Notes: a model not told the origin generated them from the sequence alone. Positions 1 to 7,126 are shown, numbered from the stretch's first letter. The stretch: 10,950 bases of DNA from Deltaproteobacteria bacterium (GCA_013202445.1 JABMRW010000037.1:1-10950), one strand, 5' to 3'. Numbers and translations are program-made.

Positions 1-1159
1 CCTCCTCTGCCTGCTTGCGCTCGGTGATGTCCTGTAAAATACCGACTAAGCTAACGGCCTTGCCATCCTGCTTCTCGGTGAGGCTGATAGAAGAGAGGGC
101 AACGTATCCTTTCTTGGTTTTAAAACGATATTCAGCGGTGGCTCTATCTTTCCCCATAGCTTCTTGAAGAGTGGATAGAATTTCATCTCTGTCATCAGGG
201 TGTATTCTTTCTGCCCAGCCATCAGCATCAACCTTGGCGAATTCTTCTTCCGTATAACCAGTAATCTCTTCAATCGCACCACCCCACTCTATCTTACCAG
301 TAGCAATATCGTAATTAAATGTAAGTGCCTTTGCTGCTTCGATGGCAGCTGATGCTTGTCTTTCACTTTTATTGAGCGCCTCCTCTATCTGTTTGCGCTC
401 GGTGATGTCGTGTTGCATTACCAGAATACGTCGCTTCCCGCCTACTCTCAGCAGACCAATATGAAGCTCGATCCAACCAGTGGTTCCGTCCTTACGTTGA
501 TAGGTGGTCTCAAACGGTTTGGGTGTTTTCCCTCTCACGATAGAATTGAAAACACGAATGTATGTTGGGATGTCTTTAGCTCGAATTGACGCTATCTTTG
601 AAAAGTGCTTGCCGGTGAATTCACCTTCAGCATAGCTTCCCATATTGTAAACAGCAGGGTTACAGTGTAAAATCACACCCTTCATATCCAGCATTGTCAC
701 GCCAATTGGCATAAGATCGAACAGCAGTTGGTAGTCTTCCTCTGACACCGACTGTATTTTTTCAGCCTGCTTGTGCTCGTTGATGTTCCGGATAATTACT
801 TCATCGGCAGCACGTCCATCGTATTCGGTCAGGGCGGCATTTATTTCGATATCCCGGATTTCTCCATCCTTGGTTATTGCCTTAATCTCGTAAACGGCGG
901 GCACCTTTTTGCCGGCTAGCCTGGCCTGGTACCTTGCCACGGTCAGTTTCTGGGATTCGGGGGTGAGCAGTTTGGTAAAGGGCATGCCCAGCAGTTCTTC
1001 TTTATCGTAGCCGGATATGCGGGCCAGGGCGGTATTTACCAGCTTGAAAACACCGTCCTGGATGATGGCTATGCCGTCGGCGGCATGCTCAATAAGGTTG
1101 AAATACTTGTCTCCGGCTAATCCTTCCGGGTTATCTTTCCTTTTGGTTGCTATCGTCAT
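1..1159 (-). CDS. Multi-PAS sensor protein, 3' end outside the window (probable histidine kinase)
   Basis: The frame is open from the ATG at 1159 to the left edge, giving 386 codons, and it continues beyond it. Three PAS domains follow one another at about residues 18-130, 138-250 and 262-376. Each ends in a PAC-type linker: NINEHKQAE (about 123-131), then DITERKQIEE (251-260) and DITERKQAEE (377-386). PAS domains bind small ligands or cofactors and pass the signal to a kinase or cyclase; the output domain here lies outside the window. No membrane segment or signal peptide is seen, so it is probably cytoplasmic. The start follows a GGGAGG ribosome binding site with 10 bases between. It lies 84 bases downstream of a single receiver, probably in the same transcript. 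The first PAS is as G+C-rich as the neighbours, while PAS 2 and 3 are clearly more AT-rich. A histidine kinase is the usual partner of such PAS arrays, but a GGDEF protein is also possible. Confidence 0.85.
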   Translation of the reverse strand, partial: MTIATKRKDNPEGLAGDKYFNLIEHAADGIAIIQDGVFKLVNTALARISGYDKEELLGMPFTKLLTPESQKLTVARYQARLAGKKVPAVYEIKAITKDGEIRDIEINAALTEYDGRAADEVIIRNINEHKQAEKIQSVSEEDYQLLFDLMPIGVTMLDMKGVILHCNPAVYNMGSYAEGEFTGKHFSKIASIRAKDIPTYIRVFNSIVRGKTPKPFETTYQRKDGTTGWIELHIGLLRVGGKRRILVMQHDITERKQIEEALNKSERQASAAIEAAKALTFNYDIATGKIEWGGAIEEITGYTEEEFAKVDADGWAERIHPDDRDEILSTLQEAMGKDRATAEYRFKTKKGYVALSSISLTEKQDGKAVSLVGILQDITERKQAEE

Positions 1160-1199
1160 CTCTGGGTTGCCTCCCCCTTGCCTGTATTTTCAGGGTAAT

Positions 1200-1224
1200 G
1201 GCGGGTAATGGCTTGACACCCGCC
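1200..1224 (-). repeat. Intercistronic hairpin between receiver and PAS gene
   Basis: A perfect 7-base inverted repeat (GGCGGGT / ACCCGCC) with an 11-base loop lies in the 84-base gap between the receiver stop and the PAS gene start. No T-run follows on the minus strand, so it is not a standard intrinsic terminator. It could slow RNA decay or set the expression ratio of the two genes. A tandem GGGTAATGGC direct repeat overlaps it at about 1193-1212. Confidence 0.4.
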
Positions 1225-1243
1225 GAAACTGTTAGGCCCTGGT

Positions 1244-1633
1244 TTAGGAGGCGGCTACGCAGAGGGCTGTGGCGTATTGCCTGGCTTTGTCCAGTAAGTC
1301 CTCCGGGTTGAATGGCTTGGTTATGTAGGCGGTGGCGCCCATCTCCTGGCTGAGCTGGCGGTTGAGTTCGTGACCGACGCCGGTGAGCATGACCACGGGG
1401 ATGTCCTTGGTTAGCTCGTTATTCTTGATGGCGTAGCAGGCGGCGTAGCCGTCCAGCTTTGGCATAAGGATGTCCATCAGGACCAGGTCTGGTTGCTGGG
1501 TGCGGGTTGTGCTTACCGCTTCTTCACCGTTGCTGGCTTCCAGGACGGTGAATTCTGGTTCGAGGATATCCTTTACCAGCAGTCTGATGTAGAGTTCGTC
1601 ATCGGCAACTAGGATTTTCTGCTTGTCGTTCAT
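1244..1633 (-). CDS. Single-domain response regulator (receiver only)
   Basis: This 129-residue protein is one complete receiver domain with no output domain. The acidic pair is D11/D12, the phospho-acceptor is D54 (motif LVLMDILMP), the switch Thr is T84 (VVMLTG) and the conserved Lys is K106 (ITKPF), so it should be phosphorylated by a histidine kinase. Such stand-alone receivers shuttle phosphate in relays or act by protein contact. The ATG at 1633 follows a GGGAG ribosome binding site. It is the first gene after the promoter at 1688-1716 and is followed by the PAS sensor, its likely partner. The leader just upstream shares a 15-base stretch, apart from one inserted base, with the leader of the PAS gene. 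Confidence 0.93.
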   Translation of the reverse strand: MNDKQKILVADDELYIRLLVKDILEPEFTVLEASNGEEAVSTTRTQQPDLVLMDILMPKLDGYAACYAIKNNELTKDIPVVMLTGVGHELNRQLSQEMGATAYITKPFNPEDLLDKARQYATALCVAAS

Positions 1634-1687
1634 TGTTCTGTCTCCCTTCCTGTATTTTGCCGCTTATTGCGGTGAGATTTTTTTATC

Positions 1688-1716
1688 TATTAATAGAATA
1701 GTGCGCGCGAAGTCAA
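1688..1716 (-). promoter_or_regulatory. Putative sigma-70-type promoter for the receiver/PAS unit
   Basis: On the minus strand TTGACT (1716-1711) is followed after 17 bases by TTAATA (1693-1688), with an AT-rich stretch downstream. It lies in the only sizeable gap between the terminator of the upstream operon and the receiver start at 1633, leaving a leader of about 50 bases. The -35 box is 5/6 to consensus. The -10 box is weaker, and overlapping alternatives exist. Confidence 0.5.
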
Positions 1717-1760
1717 AAACTCATAAAATCGGGATAAGATGCTCATAAGGAAAGGGTCAG

Positions 1761-1797
1761 AAAAACATCAACGCCGCCTGTTTTTATAGGCGGCGTT
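1761..1797 (-). terminator. Intrinsic terminator of the six-gene signalling operon
   Basis: A perfect 10-base G+C-rich stem (AACGCCGCCT at 1770-1779 pairing with AGGCGGCGTT at 1788-1797) has an 8-base loop. On the minus strand GATG and then TTTTT (1765-1761) follow it. It lies 26 bases past the stop of the OmpR-type gene and separates that operon from the receiver/PAS unit. Confidence 0.85.
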
Positions 1798-1822
1798 GGT
1801 TTGGGGAGGGGGGAGTATGTGT

Positions 1823-2545
1823 CTAGCTCTGGGCGGTTATCCTTCTGTTGAACATATAGCCGAAGCCGGGGCGGTTGAGTATATACCGGGGTTGCGCCGG
1901 GTCTGGTTCCAGCTTGCGGCGCAGTTGCCAGATGCAGGTGCGTAGCAGGTCGACGTCATCAACGTATTCCTGCCCCCACACCTGGCTGAGGATTTCCTTG
2001 GGTTTGATGAAGCGGCCGGCTTTGGTTAGCAGGTAGTGCACCAGGTTGAATTCGGTGGGCGTTAGCCTTACCTCTTCCCCGTCCTTTAAGACTCTCTGCT
2101 CGGACAGATTTATCTTAAGCAGGTGGTCGGCGAATTCTACCTGGTCCCGGGCCTGGTACAGCTCGGCACGGCGGAAGATGGCCTGTACCCTGGCGGATAG
2201 CTCGGCCATCCCTACCGGCTTGGTGCAGTAGTCATCGGCACCGTGGTTGAGTGCCTGCACGATGTCGTCTTCACTTTCCTTGATGGTTAGCATGATTATG
2301 GGGACCTTGGATACCTGGCGGATGCGCTGCAGGACCTCCCAGCCGTCTATATCGGGCAGGACGATATCCAGTATGACCAGGTCCGGCTTTTCGCTGCGAA
2401 CCATGGAGATGCCGTCATAGCCTTTGTGGGCTTTGAGAACCTCCACCTCAATCAGGCTCAGGTTGTGCTCGATGAGCCTGGCCAGCAGAACGTCATCATC
2501 AATGACCAGCACCCTTTTTGCTTTTTGTTTAGTTTCCTGTATCAA
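1823..2545 (-). CDS. OmpR/PhoB-family response regulator (receiver + winged helix)
   Basis: This 240-residue protein has a receiver (about 11-123) and a C-terminal OmpR-type winged-helix DNA-binding domain (about 138-235; motifs LTPTEFNLVHYLL and RPGFGYMF). The acidic residues are D16-D18, the phospho-acceptor is D60 (LVILDIVLP), with T87 and K109 conserved. It is the only DNA-binding output of the upstream relay operon, so it probably turns the kinase signals into transcription. The start is a TTG at 2545 with AAGGAG five bases upstream. This site lies inside the end of the preceding receiver gene (overlap 17 bases), so translation is probably coupled. It is the last gene before the terminator. 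Its length and both domains are normal for the family; its target genes cannot be told from sequence. Confidence 0.94.
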   Translation of the reverse strand: MIQETKQKAKRVLVIDDDVLLARLIEHNLSLIEVEVLKAHKGYDGISMVRSEKPDLVILDIVLPDIDGWEVLQRIRQVSKVPIIMLTIKESEDDIVQALNHGADDYCTKPVGMAELSARVQAIFRRAELYQARDQVEFADHLLKINLSEQRVLKDGEEVRLTPTEFNLVHYLLTKAGRFIKPKEILSQVWGQEYVDDVDLLRTCIWQLRRKLEPDPAQPRYILNRPGFGYMFNRRITAQS

Positions 2546-2906
2546 GGTATCTCCTTACCGTGCTGATGAACTTTTCAACGTTGATGGGTTTGGAGATGTA
2601 GTCGTTGCAGCCGGTTTTTAGTATTTTTTCCCGGTCCCCTTTCATGGCGCAGGCCGTCAGCGCCAGGATGGTGGTGTCTCTGGTTATATCCTTGGCTCTG
2701 ATTATCCTGACCAGTGTCATGCCATCGATATCAGGTAGTTGCACATCCATCAGGATGAGGTCTGGAAGATTGGTTTTAATCTGGTTTAGTGCCTCCTGCC
2801 CGGTGGTGGCCCCGACCACGGTATACCCTTGTGATTCCAGGATATGCTGGGCCAGCCTCATGTTCATGGGGTCGTCTTCCACCAGCAATATCGTCTTATT
2901 GGGCAT
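2529..2906 (-). CDS. DivK-like single-domain response regulator
   Basis: This 125-residue stand-alone receiver has acidic pair D11/D12 (after E10), phospho-acceptor D54 (LILMDVQLP), T84 and K106. The stretch ALTACAMKGDREK followed by GCNDYISKPI is typical of the DivK/PleD-type receivers that partner with HisKA kinases. It has no output domain, so it probably acts as a phosphate carrier or allosteric partner of the kinase encoded just upstream. The ATG at 2906 overlaps the end of the receiver-kinase gene by 11 bases and is preceded by GGGAGG. Its own 3' end overlaps the OmpR-type gene. This tight packing suggests the three proteins are made together. Confidence 0.93.
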   Translation of the reverse strand: MPNKTILLVEDDPMNMRLAQHILESQGYTVVGATTGQEALNQIKTNLPDLILMDVQLPDIDGMTLVRIIRAKDITRDTTILALTACAMKGDREKILKTGCNDYISKPINVEKFISTVRRYLDTGN

Positions 2907-4074
2907 CTGGTTCCCTCCCGTTTTTGGTAAGGGGGATGGTAAAGGTGAAGGTGCTGCCGCCGCCGGGCTCGCTTATAATCCAGATGCTGCCGCCGTGAAG
3001 CTCCACCAGCCTCTTGGCTATTGACAGGCCGAGCCCCACCCCCGTGGCGTTGTCTCCGGGGTTCTTCTTTACCTGGCCGAACTCTTCGAATATTTTTTGC
3101 TGGTCCGGGGGGCTTATGCCGATACCGTTGTCAATGACCGAGCATTGTAGCAGGTGGGGGTTTTCCATCTGGCAGGCTACCTTTATCTTACCCCTGCTGG
3201 GGGTGAACTTGTGGGCGTTGGAGAGAAGGTTGAGGAAAATCTGCCTCATTTTGGGCTCATCGGCAAATATCGTATTTACGCCATCGCCTATTTCTATGGT
3301 CAGGGCCTGTTTCTTGGTGGTGAATATGGGTAGAACGGTTATTTTGACGTCCTCAAGCAGGACTTTAAAATTAAATTCTCTGGGCTCCAGGGTGAGCTTG
3401 CCCGCTTCTATCTTGGAGAGGTCTAGTATACTGTCAATGAGGTGGAGGAGATGCTCGGCGCTGATATGGATGTAGCCGAGGAATTCCTCGTGGGTGGCCC
3501 GGTCGGCCGGCGACATTTTCTTGGAAAGTAACACCTCGGAGAAACCTATAATGGAGTTTAAGGGGGTGCGCAGCTCGTGGCTCATTCTGGCGGTGAAATC
3601 GGATTTTGCCCGGCTTACCTGTTCCAGTGCCCGGTTGGCTTCCTCCATGCGTTTGTTGGACTGCTGCAGGCTTTCCACCAGCTCCCGGTTCTCACTGAGC
3701 AGGCGCTGCTCCCTGAGGGCGTTCTTGAGCGTGGTCTCCAGCTCACTCATCGTTACAGGCTTGAGGATGTAGGCGTAGGCTCCTTCGTTAATGGCGTTGA
3801 CCGCCGTTTCAATGCTGGCGTGGCCGGTTATCATGATTACCGCCGTCTCCGGGTTAAGTTCCTTGGCCGTTTCCAGTATCTCCAGCCCGCTGATATCGGG
3901 CAGTTTGATATCGGCGATGACGATGTTGAACCCCCGTTTCCTGATTAGCGCCAGCGCTTCCTTGCCGTTGGTGGCGGTGGACACCTGGTAGCCCATGTCT
4001 TCCAGGTTGGCCGACAGGGTTTTGAGCGTGTTAAGCTCGTCATCGGTGACCAATATTTTCGGTGACGTGAGCAT
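2896..4074 (-). CDS. Receiver-histidine kinase hybrid (REC-HisKA-HATPase)
   Basis: This 392-residue soluble protein has an N-terminal receiver (about 4-120: D11/D12, phospho-acceptor D55 in IVIADIKLP, T83, K105). A coiled-coil linker (about 121-156) follows, then HisKA with H166 in MSHELRTPLNSIIGFSEVLL, then HATPase_c. The ATP-binding boxes are visible: N box IFLNLLSNAHKF (near 280), DNGIGI and GVGLGLSI (near 345). Having the receiver before the kinase is the inverse of a classic hybrid kinase and fits a middle step in a phosphorelay: phosphate or signal arriving at D55 controls the kinase. There is no membrane segment. The ATG at 4074 lies seven bases after the tandem-receiver gene, with AGGAG ten bases upstream. 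The downstream DivK-like and OmpR-type receivers are the probable targets. Confidence 0.94.
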   Translation of the reverse strand: MLTSPKILVTDDELNTLKTLSANLEDMGYQVSTATNGKEALALIRKRGFNIVIADIKLPDISGLEILETAKELNPETAVIMITGHASIETAVNAINEGAYAYILKPVTMSELETTLKNALREQRLLSENRELVESLQQSNKRMEEANRALEQVSRAKSDFTARMSHELRTPLNSIIGFSEVLLSKKMSPADRATHEEFLGYIHISAEHLLHLIDSILDLSKIEAGKLTLEPREFNFKVLLEDVKITVLPIFTTKKQALTIEIGDGVNTIFADEPKMRQIFLNLLSNAHKFTPSRGKIKVACQMENPHLLQCSVIDNGIGISPPDQQKIFEEFGQVKKNPGDNATGVGLGLSIAKRLVELHGGSIWIISEPGGGSTFTFTIPLTKNGREPDAQ

Positions 4075-4081
4075 GGGTTGG

Positions 4082-4816
4082 CTACTCCTTTACCGTGATT
4101 TTCTGGGAAATTTCGCCGACCACGGTTAGTATCTTTTCCACATCAAACGGTTTGTAGATGCAGGTGTAGGCGCCGTGAGAGACGGCTCTCCTTACCAGCT
4201 CTTCCTCGGAGTAGCCGGTCATCATAATCACGGCGGCTTCCGGGTCTATTACTTTTACCTCCTCGAAGATCTGGGCGCCATCGAAATCAGGCAGCCTGAT
4301 ATCCAGAAATATGATGTCAAAGTGTTTTTCTTTTACCTGGGTCAGAGCGTCATAGCCGCTTTCGGCGGCAAACACCCGGTAGCCCCTTTCTTCCAGGATA
4401 GATTTGAGGGTTTCCCGGTCGGCAAAGTAGTCGTCCACCACCAGAATCAGCGTCCGGTGCAGGGCGGATTCTATGATGCTTACCACGTGCTCCATGTCAA
4501 AAGGTTTGTAGACCACGGTGTAGGCGCCTTCTTCCAGGGCTTCCCGTACCAGGTCTTCCACGGAGTAGGCGGTCATCATTATCACCGCGGCGTGGGGGTT
4601 GGTCTTCTTCACTTCGCGGAAGGTTTGCACCCCGTTAATCCCCGGCATCTTTATGTCCATGAAGACGAGGTCAAAGGGAAACTGCTTGGCCGCCTCAATA
4701 GCCTGGTAGCCGTTCTCGGCGAGGACTACGTTGTGCCCTTCGTCTTCCAGTATCCCGCCCAGAGTGAGCCGGCTGCTCTTGAGGTCATCAACTACTAAGA
4801 CGTTGATCTTGTCCAT
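4082..4816 (-). CDS. Tandem-receiver protein (REC-REC), no output domain
   Basis: This 244-residue protein consists of two receivers joined with almost no linker. The first spans about 3-119 (D10/D11, phospho-acceptor D54, T82, K104) and the second about 121-238 (D128/D129, D172, T200, K222). Both are intact. A hand alignment gives about 56 identities in 118 positions, with shared blocks AAVIMMT, GAYT and YKPFD, so the pair arose by internal duplication. No DNA-binding, enzymatic or Hpt domain is present; it probably acts as a phosphate hub or sink between the membrane kinase and the downstream receiver-kinase. The ATG at 4816 follows GAGGGG and overlaps the end of the kinase gene by 29 bases. 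It ends in TAG. Confidence 0.93.
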   Translation of the reverse strand: MDKINVLVVDDLKSSRLTLGGILEDEGHNVVLAENGYQAIEAAKQFPFDLVFMDIKMPGINGVQTFREVKKTNPHAAVIMMTAYSVEDLVREALEEGAYTVVYKPFDMEHVVSIIESALHRTLILVVDDYFADRETLKSILEERGYRVFAAESGYDALTQVKEKHFDIIFLDIRLPDFDGAQIFEEVKVIDPEAAVIMMTGYSEEELVRRAVSHGAYTCIYKPFDVEKILTVVGEISQKITVKE

Positions 4817-6119
4817 CGTTTCCCCTCTTGGTTATAGCGCTGGTTTCTAGAATCTTCTGGGTGGGGAGGGAGAGGGTAAAGGTGGTCCCCTCTCCCTCCT
4901 TGCTCTTTACCTGGATGTCACCTTCGTGGTGCTCTATGATGGTTTTGCATACTGAAAGCCCGAGGCCGACCCCCTTGGCCTTGGTGGTGAAGAGGGGGTC
5001 AAATATCTTCTTTTTAACCGAGTCGGGGATGCCGCCACCGGTATCGATGAACTCCACATCGACACATTTGCCGTTGTCGCTGGCCCGGATTTCGAGGCGG
5101 CCGCCTTCCGGCATTGCCTGCAGGGCGTTGAGGATGATATTGAGAAATGCCTGCTTAATCTGGTCGCCGTCTACCATCACCATGGGGAGGTTGTTGTTTA
5201 TATCCTTGATTAGCTCCACGTTTTCCGGTACGGGGGTGTACCTGAGGGCGTCCTCAATTATCCCGGCGATGTTGGCTGGCGCTACCGTTGGCTTGGCTAC
5301 CCGGGAGAAGCCGAGGAGGTCGGTTATCACCTTGTTGGCTGAATTAACCTCCTCTTCGATAATGCTTAAGAATTCCATTACCCGCGGTTCCGTATTTGGC
5401 AGGTCGGTGTTGGTTATCCGCCTTCGTATGTAGAAGCTGGCGTTCTTGATTGCCCCCAGCGGATTGCGCAGCTCGTGGCCAACCCCGCTAGCCAGCTGGC
5501 CGATAGCCGCCAGCTTCTCCGAGCGGATTAGCTGTTCCTGTGTTTCCAGGAGTTTATCGTTGGCGGCTTGGAGTTCCTCGTTGCTGGAGCGCAGTTCCTC
5601 TTTGGTGGCCCTGAGTTCCTCGGAGCGCTTCTTTAGCGCGGAAAAGGCGTTGTTTATACTTTCTCCGAAGAGCCATGACATACAGGCCAGTACAAACGAT
5701 ATCATTACTGCTGTTGCTACTACTCCCCACCCCAGGCCTGTTTCTTCAGAGACTGTAAAGGCGGTTCTACCACCCATAAATACTACGAATAATAGTAAAA
5801 CGACGAAGCCGCTCAGGAAAAGGTATACGGCGGCGTAGAATCTCCCGGAGCGGGCTAGCCAGTAGCCTATGCCAGAGACGACCAGTGCGGCGACAAAAGA
5901 AATAAGACCGGATATCCATGATTGCATTCCTGTAGCGAGGACATAAACCAGGAATATTCCTAATGCCCCCATAAGAACCCATATCAGACTGTTGAGTAAG
6001 CGTGTCCTCCGATTCAGTTCAGACTGCTCATTGCTTTCATTCAGTGTTCCCTCTGCCTTCCGGCGCCTGGTAGTATTCAGGGAGGGTATTTTACTGGCTG
6101 CCTTTACTTTTTCCGGCAT
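4788..6119 (-). CDS. Membrane histidine kinase, four predicted transmembrane helices
   Basis: With the start chosen here the protein has 443 residues. A basic, polar N-terminus is followed by four hydrophobic segments (about 45-65, 68-89, 95-116, 131-152) with very short loops, so there is no large external sensor domain and the signal may be sensed within the membrane. A long coiled coil follows (about 160-202, repeated EEL units such as EELRSSNEELQAANDKL). Then comes HisKA with H215 in GVGHELRNPL, then HATPase_c with QAFLNIILNAL, DTGGGI, FDPLFTTK and GVGLGLSV. The open frame extends to an ATG at 6161, but that would overlap cheR by 32 bases and has no good ribosome binding site. The ATG at 6119 has AGGAGG seven bases upstream, directly after the cheR stop, and is preferred. 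It is the likely input kinase of the operon. Confidence 0.93.
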   Translation of the reverse strand: MPEKVKAASKIPSLNTTRRRKAEGTLNESNEQSELNRRTRLLNSLIWVLMGALGIFLVYVLATGMQSWISGLISFVAALVVSGIGYWLARSGRFYAAVYLFLSGFVVLLLFVVFMGGRTAFTVSEETGLGWGVVATAVMISFVLACMSWLFGESINNAFSALKKRSEELRATKEELRSSNEELQAANDKLLETQEQLIRSEKLAAIGQLASGVGHELRNPLGAIKNASFYIRRRITNTDLPNTEPRVMEFLSIIEEEVNSANKVITDLLGFSRVAKPTVAPANIAGIIEDALRYTPVPENVELIKDINNNLPMVMVDGDQIKQAFLNIILNALQAMPEGGRLEIRASDNGKCVDVEFIDTGGGIPDSVKKKIFDPLFTTKAKGVGLGLSVCKTIIEHHEGDIQVKSKEGEGTTFTLSLPTQKILETSAITKRGNDGQDQRLSS

Positions 6120-6129
6120 TGCCTTCCTC

Positions 6130-6966
6130 CTATACTTTTTTGTATATTTTTGCCTTGGCATTGATGCACTCCAGCCTGGAGCGAAGGGTATCTGGGGGCG
6201 TTTCTACTTCGCCTAAAACCAGATAGCCGGGGGTGGTCAGCGAGTCGTAGACGAGGTTTAAGACCTTCTCCTGGAGCTGCCTCTGCAGGTATATCAGGAT
6301 GTTGCAGCAGAAGGCGCAGTCTATGGCGGTGAAGGGTGGGGGAGTGGCTAAGGTCAGGTCGAAATAGGAGAAGCTGACCATATGTCTGATGTTGCTGTTG
6401 ACCGTATAGCCTTCGCCGTTGCGGCTGAAGTGATTGGCCAGGGTGGGTGGGGGGAGGCTCTCCACCTCTTTTGGGAGGTATATTCCCGCCTCCGCCTCGG
6501 CCAGAGCCTGGCGGTTGATATCGGAGGCATGGATTGATATATCAAACTCGGCTAGCTGGCTGCCCAGGAAATCAGCCAGCATGATGGCTATGGAGTACGG
6601 CTCTTCACCACGGGCGCAGGCGGCGCTCCAGAGGCTTAAGCTACGTTCTCCCCGTTTTATTTTGTGTGCCACCAGCCTGGGTAGCACCAGCCTGGCTACC
6701 TGCTGAAAGGTTTGACTGCTGCGGAAGAAGCCGCTTACCTTTATGGTGAGGTCATCGGCCAGGTTCTTGTATTCTTCCGGGTGGCTTTCCAGAAAGTGCG
6801 TGTATTCTTCGTAGCTGGTTGCCCCGGTGGCGTATAACCGCCGCTGAAGGCGGCGGGTTACCGTCCCGCGCTTGTAATCGCGGAAATCGTAGCCCCCACC
6901 CCTGTATACCTTTTCCAGGAGGAGGCCCAGAGCTTTACCGTTGTTTTTGGAGCTGGCGTTTCCCAT
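6130..6966 (-). CDS. CheR-type SAM-dependent methyltransferase
   Basis: Members of this family methylate glutamates on chemoreceptors. The protein has 278 residues from the ATG at 6966. It has the CheR N-terminal helical part (about 14-65, with RGTVTRRLQRRL) and the SAM-binding catalytic domain (about 80-265). Visible motifs are VSGFFRSSQTF, the SAM loop SAACARGEEPYSIAI, HASDINRQAL, and CCNILIYL where classic CheR has CRNxLIYF. There is no TPR or CheB domain. No chemoreceptor, CheA, CheW or CheB is encoded nearby. It heads the relay operon ten bases before the membrane kinase, so the methyl acceptor may be a signalling protein other than a chemoreceptor. An ATG at 6999 is also in frame, but it abuts a TACAAT promoter box and has no ribosome binding site, so 6966 is preferred although its GGGGG is 12 bases away. 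Confidence 0.87.
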   Translation of the reverse strand: MGNASSKNNGKALGLLLEKVYRGGGYDFRDYKRGTVTRRLQRRLYATGATSYEEYTHFLESHPEEYKNLADDLTIKVSGFFRSSQTFQQVARLVLPRLVAHKIKRGERSLSLWSAACARGEEPYSIAIMLADFLGSQLAEFDISIHASDINRQALAEAEAGIYLPKEVESLPPPTLANHFSRNGEGYTVNSNIRHMVSFSYFDLTLATPPPFTAIDCAFCCNILIYLQRQLQEKVLNLVYDSLTTPGYLVLGEVETPPDTLRSRLECINAKAKIYKKV

Positions 6967-6999
6967 ATTGCAGTAATACCCCCGGCAGGGTTTGCCCAT

Positions 7000-7029
7000 A
7001 TTGTACCATAAAAGCGAAAAAAATGCCAG
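7000..7029 (-). promoter_or_regulatory. Putative promoter of the cheR-led operon
   Basis: On the minus strand the extended -10 sequence TGGTACAAT ends at 7000. A weak -35 (CTGGCA, 7029-7024) lies 18 bases upstream of the TACAAT box. This places transcription start near 6993 and supports translation from the ATG at 6966. The -35 box is only 4/6 to consensus; the extended TG motif may compensate. Confidence 0.45.
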
Positions 7030-7083
7030 TAGTCACTTGAGCAAAATGAAATATTTGCCTAAAATGAGTTCAAAAACGGGGGT

Positions 7084-7126
7084 TTAGCGGGTATCTATTG
7101 GACAATTAGGCGGGTTTTAGTGGACA
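7084..7126. repeat. Two tandem 21-base imperfect direct repeats
   Basis: TTAGCGGGTATCTATTGGACA (read at 7084-7104) and TTAGGCGGGTTTTAGTGGACA (7106-7126) align with one indel on each side and share TTAG, CGGGT and TGGACA. They lie in the 181-base gap between cheR and the small Cys-protein gene. No function is proven. They could be a regulator site or the left-over end of an insertion sequence. Confidence 0.6.

Noticed and set aside
1..408. Recurring CTGCTTGCGCTCGGTGATGT-like stretches considered as a mobile or CRISPR-type repeat.
   Set aside because: They encode the conserved DITERKQ linker at the end of each PAS domain and are explained by protein repetition.
2605..3024. Plus-strand open frame of 139 codons across the DivK-like and receiver-kinase genes.
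   Set aside because: It overlaps two well-supported minus-strand genes completely and shows no domain.
4175..4798. Long plus-strand open frame (207 codons) opposite the tandem-receiver gene.
   Set aside because: It mirrors the high-G+C codon pattern of the receiver gene and has no motif or ribosome binding site. It is an antisense shadow.
7014..7029. Possible sigma-54 promoter upstream of cheR: on the minus strand TGGCA, with GG and GC ten bases apart.
   Set aside because: The -12 part (TCGCT) departs from TTGCT, most Chloroflexota are thought to lack sigma-54, and no activator with an AAA+ domain is encoded here. The TGGTACAAT box gives a simpler explanation.
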